64,000 nucleotides of DNA, from positions 1 to 64,000 of the forward strand of contig MEOF01000040.1 in assembly GCA_001769505.1 (NCBI GenBank), given 5' to 3'. Made by a program: the position numbers and the translations under genes. The notes under the pieces were generated by a model that made no database searches, was not told the origin of the DNA, and saw nothing but the letters and a program-made list of their open reading frames with translations. Every line of letters starts with the position of its first letter. Positions within the stretch are counted from its first letter, which is position 1. This DNA comes from Bacteroidetes bacterium GWF2_33_38 (GTDB lineage: Bacteria > Bacteroidota > Bacteroidia > Bacteroidales > GWF2-33-38). Shown here piece after piece: positions 35,275 to 42,281 of the stretch.

Positions 35275-35296
35275 TTTAAGCTTCTTTTACTTTTTT
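35260..35296 (+). terminator. Terminator overlapping the purS stop
   Basis: A perfect 15-bp inverted repeat, GTAAAAGAAGCTTAA (35260-35274) and its complement (35276-35290), followed by CTTTTTT. The first arm is the last codons and stop of purS. Confidence 0.7.
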
Positions 35297-35387
35297 CGCA
35301 CATACAATCTTCCTAGTATTTGTTTAGTTTTGTATAATTCATTTTGAAATCGACAATGCGTTAAGTTTAAATTTATCGTTCGTTTTT

Positions 35388-35428
35388 CTAAATCAACCTC
35401 TTAATTTCCTCAATAATTTATTTGCTAA
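35388..35428 (-). pseudogene. Second copy of the glmM 3' end
   Basis: TAAATCAACCyCTTAATTTC and the following CTCAATAATTT...ATTTGCyAA match 37182-37223, the last 14 codons and stop of glmM, with two substitutions and a 1-base deletion that breaks the frame. The copy is in the same orientation. See the findings: the hsdS segment lies exactly between the two copies. Confidence 0.6.
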
Positions 35429-35460
35429 CTTTTTTCAAGCAGTTTTCAATTCCTTTGAAC

Positions 35461-35729
35461 TCTGCGTTCAATTACGTAGTGTTCCTTGCAGGAGATACTG
35501 CTAGAAATGAAAGCAATCTACAGAAAAATCTTTGCCACCCCGTCAGTTTTCAACTGACACCCCTCCACAGGATGGGAATTTAGCTTCGAACTATGATTTT
35601 TTGAAATTGAAATTTTTCATTTTCTTCTCCCCAAAAATTCTCCTCCCTTGGAGGAGTGTCCGCAGGACGAGGTGGTTATTTTCTGCGTTCAATTACGTAG
35701 CGTCCCTTGCAGGAGACAATGCGGGAAAT
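35461..35729. repeat. 48-bp direct repeat flanking a palindromic element
   Basis: 35461-35508 and 35682-35729 both begin TCTGCGTTCAATTACGTAG and continue yGTyCCTTGCAGGAGA with scattered changes. They bracket the inverted-module element at 35535-35675. No gene is present in 35297-35733. Confidence 0.7.
35535..35675. repeat. Composite palindromic (REP-like) intergenic element
   Basis: The left module CCACCCCGTC...GACACCCCTCC (35535-35566) and the right module GGAGGAGTGTC...GACGAGGTGG (35650-35675) are the same unit, CCACCyCGTC-N-GACACyCCTCC, in opposite orientation. An extra hairpin CTCCTCC-CTT-GGAGGAG covers 35640-35656. This is the layout of a BIME-like pair of REP sequences; similar units are, from memory, common between Bacteroidota genes. 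Confidence 0.6.
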
Positions 35730-35733
35730 AAGG

Positions 35734-36882
35734 TTATATAAACATTTTTTGCAACAAGCCTTTTTTCCATTGTTCCATTAGGGTTATTTTATTTTCAGCG
35801 TTGCTTATTTTTTCATCAAGTGCTGATAGAAAATTGGCGATTTTGGTTTGCTCGGAAAAACAAGGAAGTTGAATTTTAATTTTATAAATTGTAGAAGCAC
35901 TTAAACTTGGAACGCCTGATGCTTCATTATATAAATACCAATTTATATTTTGAAATTGAAAATATAACCATTTAGGAAATGTATTAGAAAAAACATCTGT
36001 ATAAAAAAGAGTATCAACAGACCAAAATGGAGTTTCCATATAAACAGGTTTATCAATTGTTCCTTTTCTACCAATAAGAACAGATGCTTTATTACATAGA
36101 AAAGAGTTTGTTTTACCAATTATACCGCCTGTCCCTAAAATTGGATATTTACCATTTTCATCTATAACTTGTTTTTGGTCTTTTCCATACATTATTTTTG
36201 CTAAATCAGAAAGATTTTTTTCTTCCCAATCTTCAAAATCGTTACCATTATCGTCTTTAAATCTCAATTTTTGAGAGAAAATTTGTTGCATTACACCTTT
36301 TTTGTATTGCGATAAAAGTTCTTTTTTTTGTTTTAATTGCGTGAGTTTTTCGTCAACTGCTGTGAGAAATGTTGCTATTTTGGTTTGTTCGGGAAGTGAT
36401 GGAATGTTAATTTCAAGATTTTCTAAATCACTTTTCACAAAACCTTTAATTGATGTGCCTTGATTAAATTCTAATAATTTATTGGTTTTGAATTTAATTA
36501 AATATGCTAAAAAAATATAATTGTCCAATTCAACAATTAGATTGGTAAAATCTTGACTTGTACAAATTTCTGTTTCATTTATTGCTACTTTGCCAACACC
36601 AACTCTTGAAACAATTAAAATACTTTTTGCAGGAATTAGTTTTGTCGCAGTCTGTGAAATGGCTTCTCTTGAAATAAATCTTGATTTATTAATTTTATAA
36701 ATGCTTTCATCTGAAATATCCGAACTTGAAATCCAAGGAACATCTCCATTCCAAAAATTTGCATTTTTTGTAGATGGAGTTCCTCCTCCGATAAAATTTC
36801 CAATTTCGCCCAATTTTTTATTTTCCCACGTATCAGAAAATTCAGGAAACCGCAATTTTGGTATATTGTTGTTTTGGTTCAT
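35734..36882 (-). CDS. hsdS: Type I restriction-modification specificity subunit HsdS
   Basis: 382 residues with the two-TRD layout: TRD1 from about 20 (LGEIGNFIGGGTPSTKN, WISSSDISDE), the central conserved helix (IPSLPEQTKIATFLTAVDEKLTQL, about 155-178), TRD2 from about 215 (IMYGKDQKQV, LIGRKGTIDKP) and the distal conserved helix (FSEQTKIANFLSALDEKIS). HsdS gives DNA specificity to HsdM and HsdR. Neither partner gene is in the window, so this is an orphan, or it supplies an alternative specificity to a system elsewhere. A truncated second copy of its 5' end lies upstream and the whole segment is rich in repeats. Confidence 0.9.
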   Translation of the reverse strand: MNQNNNIPKLRFPEFSDTWENKKLGEIGNFIGGGTPSTKNANFWNGDVPWISSSDISDESIYKINKSRFISREAISQTATKLIPAKSILIVSRVGVGKVAINETEICTSQDFTNLIVELDNYIFLAYLIKFKTNKLLEFNQGTSIKGFVKSDLENLEINIPSLPEQTKIATFLTAVDEKLTQLKQKKELLSQYKKGVMQQIFSQKLRFKDDNGNDFEDWEEKNLSDLAKIMYGKDQKQVIDENGKYPILGTGGIIGKTNSFLCNKASVLIGRKGTIDKPVYMETPFWSVDTLFYTDVFSNTFPKWLYFQFQNINWYLYNEASGVPSLSASTIYKIKIQLPCFSEQTKIANFLSALDEKISNAENKITLMEQWKKGLLQKMFI

Positions 36883-36906
36883 TGGTTTGTTTTGTTTGTT
36901 TGTTTC

Positions 36907-36936
36907 CGTAGAGACAAGGCATGCCTTGTCTCTACG
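36907..36936. repeat. 30-bp perfect palindrome upstream of hsdS
   Basis: CGTAGAGACAAGGCA followed by its exact reverse complement; centre at 36921/36922. A second, imperfect copy is at 37109-37136. It lies 25 bases before the hsdS ATG, so it would form a hairpin in any hsdS leader. The GTAGAGAC ends recall a dispersed repeat class found in several phyla. Confidence 0.75.
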
Positions 36937-36987
36937 TTGAAAACATACGTTTAAAATACGTTTCGTATTAATTAAAATGATTTTTAT

Positions 36988-37083
36988 TTATTTTTCACAA
37001 TTTGTAATAATCAATTTTTTATTTTCCCACGTATCAGAAAATTCAGGAAACCGCAATTTTGGAATATTGTTGTTTTGGTTCAT
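36988..37083 (-). pseudogene. Truncated hsdS copy
   Basis: Starting at ATG 37083, 24 codons (MNQNNNIPKLRFPEFSDTWE, NKKL) are identical in protein to the intact hsdS; the frame then runs IITNCEK and stops at 36988. It is a remnant of a duplicated specificity gene or the product of a local duplication. Confidence 0.75.
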
Positions 37084-37180
37084 TGTTTTGTTTTGTTTGT
37101 TTTTTTCTGTAGAAACAAGGCATGCCTTGTCCCTACGGTGTTCTGTACAATTATTAAAATTTCACATTCAAACAAAATCA

Positions 37181-38563
37181 TTAAATCAACCCCTTAATTT
37201 CCTCAATAATTTTATTTGCCAATTTATCAGCGTTTTGCATTGTGGTGCTTTCGCTATAAATACGAATAATTGGTTCGGTGTTCGATTTTCGCAAATGAAC
37301 CCATTCGTTTTCAAAATCAATTTTTACTCCATCAATGGTTGATGGTTGCATATGAGCATATTTTGCTTCCATTTTTTTCAAAATTCCATCAACATCAATT
37401 TCTGGTGTGAGTTGAATTTTATTTTTCGAAATAAAATAATTTGGAAAACTTGCTCTAAGTTCAGAACATTTTTTGCCCGATTTTGCCAATTGTGTTAAAA
37501 ACAAAGCAATTCCAACCAACGCATCGCGTCCGAAATGCAAATCAGGATAAATAATTCCGCCGTTTCCTTCGCCACCAATTACTGCATTGGTTTCTTTCAT
37601 TTTGTTTACCACATTTACTTCGCCAACTGCCGATGAAGCGTATTTTCCGCCGTGATTTTCAGTTACAACTCGTAAAGCTCTTGTAGATGACATATTCGAA
37701 ACTGTGTTTCCTTTTTTGTGTTGCAAAATATAATCGGCAACAGCCACCAACGTGTATTCTTCGCCAAACATTTCGCCATTTTCCATAATCATTGCAAGGC
37801 GATCAACATCTGGGTCAACCACAAAACCAACATCGGCTTTTTGAGTTTTTACAACCGACGAAATTTCGGTTAAATGTTCAGGAAGTGGTTCTGGATTGTG
37901 TGGAAATTCGCCATTTGGAGTACAGTAAAGTTCGATAATCTCTTTTACTCCCAATGCTCTCAGAAGTTGAGGAATTGCTGTGCCACCAACTGAATTTACA
38001 CAATCTACCGCAATTTTATAATTCATGTTTTCAATTGCCATTTTATCAACTAAGGGCAAATCAAGAATTTTTTGAATATGAATATCAGTATAGTCGTATC
38101 GATTTATAGTTTTTCCTAAATCATCGACTTCAGCAAATATTACATCTCCGCTTTCGGCAAGAGCTAATACTTCGATTCCGTCGTTGGCTGAAATAAATTC
38201 GCCTTTATGATTTAATAATTTAAGAGCATTCCAATTTTTAGGATTATGGCTTGCAGTAAGAATAATTCCGCCATCTGCTTTTTCTTCAGTAACTGCTATT
38301 TCAGTTGTAGGAGTTGTTGCAAGCCCGATATTAATTACGTCAATCCCGATTCCAGTAAGCGTACCTACTACAATGTGATTTACCATTTCGCCACTGATTC
38401 GGGCATCGCGACCTACAATCATTTTTACCTTGCCCGTCGATTTAGATTTTATCCAATAGCCGAATGCCGCAGTAAATTTCATTACATCAATCGGACTTAA
38501 GCCTTCGCCAGCTTTACCTCCAATAGTTCCTCGAATTCCTGAAATAGATTTTATGAGTGTCAT
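37181..38563 (-). CDS. glmM: Phosphoglucosamine mutase
   Basis: 460 residues, all four alpha-D-phosphohexomutase domains. The phosphoserine loop is ILTASHNPKNWNALK (about 98-112), the metal loop DPDVDRLAMI (about 235-244), the sugar-binding EGNGG, and the phosphate-binding RKSNTEPIIRIYSE near the C-terminus. It makes glucosamine-1-phosphate for peptidoglycan and LPS precursors. The Bacteroidota GlmM/phosphomannomutase branch has this length; a mannose or glucose mutase is the alternative. Its 3' end occurs a second time near 35.4 kb. Confidence 0.85.
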   Translation of the reverse strand: MTLIKSISGIRGTIGGKAGEGLSPIDVMKFTAAFGYWIKSKSTGKVKMIVGRDARISGEMVNHIVVGTLTGIGIDVINIGLATTPTTEIAVTEEKADGGIILTASHNPKNWNALKLLNHKGEFISANDGIEVLALAESGDVIFAEVDDLGKTINRYDYTDIHIQKILDLPLVDKMAIENMNYKIAVDCVNSVGGTAIPQLLRALGVKEIIELYCTPNGEFPHNPEPLPEHLTEISSVVKTQKADVGFVVDPDVDRLAMIMENGEMFGEEYTLVAVADYILQHKKGNTVSNMSSTRALRVVTENHGGKYASSAVGEVNVVNKMKETNAVIGGEGNGGIIYPDLHFGRDALVGIALFLTQLAKSGKKCSELRASFPNYFISKNKIQLTPEIDVDGILKKMEAKYAHMQPSTIDGVKIDFENEWVHLRKSNTEPIIRIYSESTTMQNADKLANKIIEEIKGLI

Positions 38564-38577
38564 TGTTTTCTTTTTTG

Positions 38578-38585
38578 CAAAACTA
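38578..38585 (-). promoter_or_regulatory. -7 element TAGTTTTG for glmM
   Basis: TAnnTTTG on the minus strand, 14 bases before the ATG at 38563, giving a leader of about 9 bases. Confidence 0.45.
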
Positions 38586-38731
38586 ATTAAAATTTACCAA
38601 ACTCGTTAGTTTATAAAGTTTGTAAAATTGAATTAAAGTTTAGAAAGAAAATTTTGAATTTGTTTGGAATAGCATGGATAATCTTATAAGAGTATCTGAA
38701 AAAATAATAGGCTTGAACAGTATAATTTTTG

Positions 38732-38739
38732 TACCTTTG
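38732..38739 (+). promoter_or_regulatory. -7 element TACCTTTG for the pseudouridine synthase gene
   Basis: TAnnTTTG 18 bases before ATG 38758. It lies inside the longer open frame that begins at 38674, so it decides the start in favour of 38758. Confidence 0.5.
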
Positions 38740-38757
38740 TTTAAAATAAATCAAGAA

Positions 38758-40047
38758 ATGAGAACGAGAATCCCTAAAGACAACAATAAACGTTCATTTG
38801 TAAAAAATGATGAAAAGTCGCAAGCAATTGAGCAAAAACCTTATAAAAAAAGAGACCAAGAAAAATATTCGGACAAAGACACTAAACCCATTGTAAGAAA
38901 ACGACGTGATGATGACTCAAAATCTTTGGATAGAAAACCATTTAAAAAAAGTCCGTCACACGATAAATACCCTGCTAAAGAATCGACTTCATACGAACGA
39001 AAACCTTACAAAAAAAGAGCGCAGGACGAAAAATATTCGGATAAAGACACTAAACCTATAGTAAGAAAACGACGTGATGACGACTCAAAATCGTCTGAAT
39101 CAAAACCATTTAAAAAAAGTCCATCTCACGATAAGTATTCTAATAATGATACTCCTTCTCGTGAAAGAAAAAGAGATTCGCAAACTTCAACCGAAAGAAA
39201 ACCTTATAAGAGAAGAGATTCAGACGATAAATCTACCGAAAAAGATAGGAAATATTCAGAACATAAAAGAAATCCAAAACCTAGATTAGGGAAAACCGAA
39301 AACAGTAAACGAAAAACATTTAAAAGCGATGAGCCTATTCGATTAAATAAATACATTGCTAATTCTGGTATTTGCTCTCGTCGTGAAGCCGACGAATATA
39401 TAAAATCGGGTGCTGTTACAATTAACGGAGTAGTTGTTAAAGATATGGGCATAAAAGTTCATCGGAGCGATAATGTGCAGTTCGAAGGCAAACACTTAAA
39501 CCCTGAACGAAAAGTATATATTTTGTTGAATAAACCTAAAGATTACGTAACAACGTTGGAGGATAAACATGCTGAAAAAACAGTACTCGATTTAATTAAG
39601 GGAGCTTGTTCCGAAAGAGTTTATCCTGTTGGCAGACTTGATAAAAATACAACTGGTGTTTTGCTTTTAACTAACGATGGTGAATTAACTAAGTATTTGA
39701 CACATCCATCGCATAATAAAAAGAAAATTTACCATGTTCATTTAGATATTCCGTTTAATATGAATGATTTTGATAAACTGCTTCAAGGTATTGAGCTTGA
39801 AGATGGTTTTATAAAAGCTGATGAATTGCAATACGTTGACCCAGCTGATAAAAGCCAAGTCGGTGTCGAAATACATTCTGGACGAAACCGAGTTGTACGT
39901 AGAATTTTTGAACACTTCGGATATACAGTAAAAAAACTCGATAGAGTCGTTTTTTCAGGCTTAACCAAATATAATCTTCCTCGTGGGAAATGGCGTTTCT
40001 TAACCGATAAGGAAATTAACATGCTTAAAATGGGAGCTTTTGAGTAA
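38758..40047 (+). CDS. rluB: Pseudouridine synthase, RluB/RsuA family, with basic repeat extension
   Basis: 429 residues from ATG 38758 (MRTRIPKD). The frame is open from 38674 but a -7 promoter element lies between. Residues 1-190 are a low-complexity Lys/Arg/Asp/Ser extension with two copies of a 55-residue unit (KYSDKDTKPIVRKRRDDDSK) and a partial third. An S4 domain follows (IRLNKYIANSGICSRREADE), then the RluB/RsuA catalytic domain with GRLDKNTTGVLLLTNDGEL (catalytic Asp) and SGRNRVVRRIFEHFGY. It would modify a uridine in 23S (RluB) or 16S (RsuA) rRNA. The tail is probably unstructured and RNA-binding, as in other Bacteroidota RluB proteins. Confidence 0.85.
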   Translation: MRTRIPKDNNKRSFVKNDEKSQAIEQKPYKKRDQEKYSDKDTKPIVRKRRDDDSKSLDRKPFKKSPSHDKYPAKESTSYERKPYKKRAQDEKYSDKDTKPIVRKRRDDDSKSSESKPFKKSPSHDKYSNNDTPSRERKRDSQTSTERKPYKRRDSDDKSTEKDRKYSEHKRNPKPRLGKTENSKRKTFKSDEPIRLNKYIANSGICSRREADEYIKSGAVTINGVVVKDMGIKVHRSDNVQFEGKHLNPERKVYILLNKPKDYVTTLEDKHAEKTVLDLIKGACSERVYPVGRLDKNTTGVLLLTNDGELTKYLTHPSHNKKKIYHVHLDIPFNMNDFDKLLQGIELEDGFIKADELQYVDPADKSQVGVEIHSGRNRVVRRIFEHFGYTVKKLDRVVFSGLTKYNLPRGKWRFLTDKEINMLKMGAFE

Positions 40048-40303
40048 ATGTTTAACATAACTATCTGATACTATTTTGTTGCGAAATACAAAATGAATTT
40101 TGCTAAACCTAAAATTTGAATCCTCTTAAAATAGGCTGTAAAGCAATAATTTAGCACCTAAATATGTTTCGTTTTATCAAACATAAGGGGATTAAAATTA
40201 ATAGAAAAAAAAGCAAAACGAGTTGCTCTATATTGAAATTATTGTTGTTCGAAAAAAAATAGTTTACTAACTGAATTTTCCATTCCTTTTCCGCCAAAAA
40301 AGC

Positions 40304-40311
40304 TACATTTG
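40304..40311 (+). promoter_or_regulatory. -7 element TACATTTG for the repeat-channel gene
   Basis: TAnnTTTG 24 bases before ATG 40336. No TTG at ideal spacing. The gap 40048-40303 shows nothing else. Confidence 0.4.
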
Positions 40312-40335
40312 TATTAAATCAAAAACGCAAACAAG

Positions 40336-42084
40336 ATGATAACCAATTATCTTAGCTATAAAATTAAAATAAAAGACCTTGAGTTTGTTACAGAAGATGG
40401 ACGAAAATTCCCTAACACTGCAGCAATTTCTTTTTACGACATAAATAAAAAAGAAACCGATTATATCGAAAAGGCATTTGTTGAACAAGAAACGGTTTTT
40501 CAATTAATTGATAATGGAGAAGATATAAATATTAATGAATGTTATATCGAAAACTTTTCGTTAAAAAATTATCGAAAATCAAGAAACATCGAAAAAGACG
40601 AAATCGTAAAAATAAAAAACTTTTCGGCAATTGATTGTTTTTTCGATTCACACGGAGAAACCGATTTTTCTTTTGCTGTTTTTCAAGGAGATTTTGCTAA
40701 TTTTTCAAAGGCACATTTTATAAATGGCGGTATAAATTTTGATTCCGTTAATTTCGAAAAAGCCGATGCCGACTTCAGTTATGTATATTTCAACAATGGA
40801 AATGTAGATTTTGCCAATGTGATTTTTAGCGGAGGCGATATTACGTTTAAGAATACGCTTTTTGGAGAAGGGGAGAAGAATTTTCAATATACCGATTTTG
40901 GAAAAGGAAAACTGAGTTTTATAAATACTGATTTTGGAAATGGTGATGTTTTGTTCCTGAATTCCGATTTTAGCGATGGAGAAGTTTCGTTTAAAGTCGC
41001 TCGATTTGGAGACGGAAAAGTCGATTTTCATTTCTCTAAATTTGGAAAAGGAGATATTAGTTTTGAGCAAACCGACTTTGGAACAGGGAAAAAAGATTTT
41101 CGAAAAATAGAATTTGGCTCCGGAAAAGTAAATTTTAACCGAGCTGTTTTTGGCGATGGAGATATTTCTTTTGAAGCCTGTCAACTTTCGAAGGGGAAAA
41201 TAACATTTAAAAAAACTATTTTGGGAAACGGACTCAAAAGTTTTGAACTACTCGAATTTCACGATGCCGAGATTTTAATAGAACGTGTGGATTTTGGAGT
41301 CGGAAACGTTTCGTTTAACAAATCGCATTTAAAAACCTTATCTCTTAAATCGTGCCATTTGGATAATTATATTGATTTGCGAGTTGCTAAATGCGATTAT
41401 GTCGATTTATCCGATACCATAGTTCGCGACATTTTGGATATTCAGCCCTACGATTTTGACGTTAAAATTACTAACCTGAATATAGTAGGAATGAGGCTGC
41501 TTGGGCGAATTGATATCGATTGGTATAAAAATAAAGTTGACAAAATAATTGGTCTACAAACAGATACTACGCATTTCGAAAAAGCCGAACAATTTAGAAT
41601 TTTAAAAGAAAATTATGGAAATATAGGATTGTATAATTTCGAAGATTTAGCTTATGTGCAATTCAAACGATTTGAACAAAAATCAGATTTTCATGTTGCA
41701 TTATCTAAAAATAAATTACACGGTATTTGGCAGTTTCCTGCCTACGGTTTTAAATGGTTAATGTTTGATAAGGTTGGATTATATGCGACTTCTCCATCTC
41801 GCGTTTTTCTGAGCACAATGGTTACATATTTATTTTTCTCGTTAATTCATACCATTTTGCCATATATGATGGATACTGCAATTAACTGCATTGACCCGGC
41901 TACTGGTTTCATGTCCAGATTTTTAAATACAATGTATTATAGTGCAATCACATTCTTTACAATTGGTTATGGCGACTGTTCTCCTGTCGGATTTTTACGA
42001 GTAATCGCAAGCCTTCAAGGATTTATAGGTGTGTTTATGATGTCGTACTTTACAGTTGCTTTTGCCAGAAAAATATTGAGATAG
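40336..42084 (+). CDS. 12-residue F-repeat solenoid fused to a K+ channel pore
   Basis: 582 residues. Residues 1-105 are a soluble N-terminal domain. From about 112 to 328 the chain follows a strict 12-residue period with Phe (or L/I) spaced 5 and 7 apart, FxxxxFGxGxxx (for example DFGKGKLSFINT; Phe at 164, 171, 176, 183, 188 and so on to 279), about 18 repeats. A pentapeptide-like stretch follows (LSLKSCHLDNYIDLRVAKC). The C-terminus is a two-helix channel module: helix 490-511, pore helix 529-541, selectivity filter TIGYGD 542-547, helix 552-576. The filter is the canonical K+ signature. No signal peptide, so the solenoid is cytoplasmic. Fusions of pentapeptide repeats to this pore module are known; this exact repeat I do not recognise. 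It stands alone. Confidence 0.8.
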   Translation: MITNYLSYKIKIKDLEFVTEDGRKFPNTAAISFYDINKKETDYIEKAFVEQETVFQLIDNGEDININECYIENFSLKNYRKSRNIEKDEIVKIKNFSAIDCFFDSHGETDFSFAVFQGDFANFSKAHFINGGINFDSVNFEKADADFSYVYFNNGNVDFANVIFSGGDITFKNTLFGEGEKNFQYTDFGKGKLSFINTDFGNGDVLFLNSDFSDGEVSFKVARFGDGKVDFHFSKFGKGDISFEQTDFGTGKKDFRKIEFGSGKVNFNRAVFGDGDISFEACQLSKGKITFKKTILGNGLKSFELLEFHDAEILIERVDFGVGNVSFNKSHLKTLSLKSCHLDNYIDLRVAKCDYVDLSDTIVRDILDIQPYDFDVKITNLNIVGMRLLGRIDIDWYKNKVDKIIGLQTDTTHFEKAEQFRILKENYGNIGLYNFEDLAYVQFKRFEQKSDFHVALSKNKLHGIWQFPAYGFKWLMFDKVGLYATSPSRVFLSTMVTYLFFSLIHTILPYMMDTAINCIDPATGFMSRFLNTMYYSAITFFTIGYGDCSPVGFLRVIASLQGFIGVFMMSYFTVAFARKILR

Positions 42085-42281
42085 GGGATTTAACATTAGC
42101 AAGTTCGTCAACAAAGTTCGTTTTTTAGCATACGTATTTTGAGAATCTCAACTTTCCACATTATTGTTTCACTCAATTAAAGAAAATTACATTTTATTTC
42201 AAATTGCTTATTGAATTGGCAAAATAAATTTTATTTTTACAAAGTAGTGAAATTCGGATTCTAAATTTTAAATTTAAATTA

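Larger units (their letters stand above)
36811..37138. repeat. Duplicated hsdS 5' end and upstream region (201-bp offset)
   Basis: 36811-36937 and 37012-37138 match with about six differences in 127 bases and a constant 201-bp offset. Each copy has the first 24 hsdS codons, the same T-rich leader and a GTAGA-type palindrome. Confidence 0.85.

Noticed and set aside
35532-35741. Short plus-strand open frame
   Set aside because: It lies inside the REP-like element and the direct repeat and has no coding character.
36977-37342. 121-codon plus-strand frame
   Set aside because: It is antisense to the glmM end and the hsdS remnant; its sequence is the complement of coding DNA.
38839-39240. Regular repeats considered as a CRISPR array
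   Set aside because: The period is 165 bp, in frame, and encodes a Lys/Asp-rich protein tail; no 25-40 bp repeats with unique spacers occur anywhere in the window.
40705-41184. 159-codon frame antisense to the repeat region of the channel gene
   Set aside because: Its regular look is a mirror of the 12-residue repeats on the plus strand.
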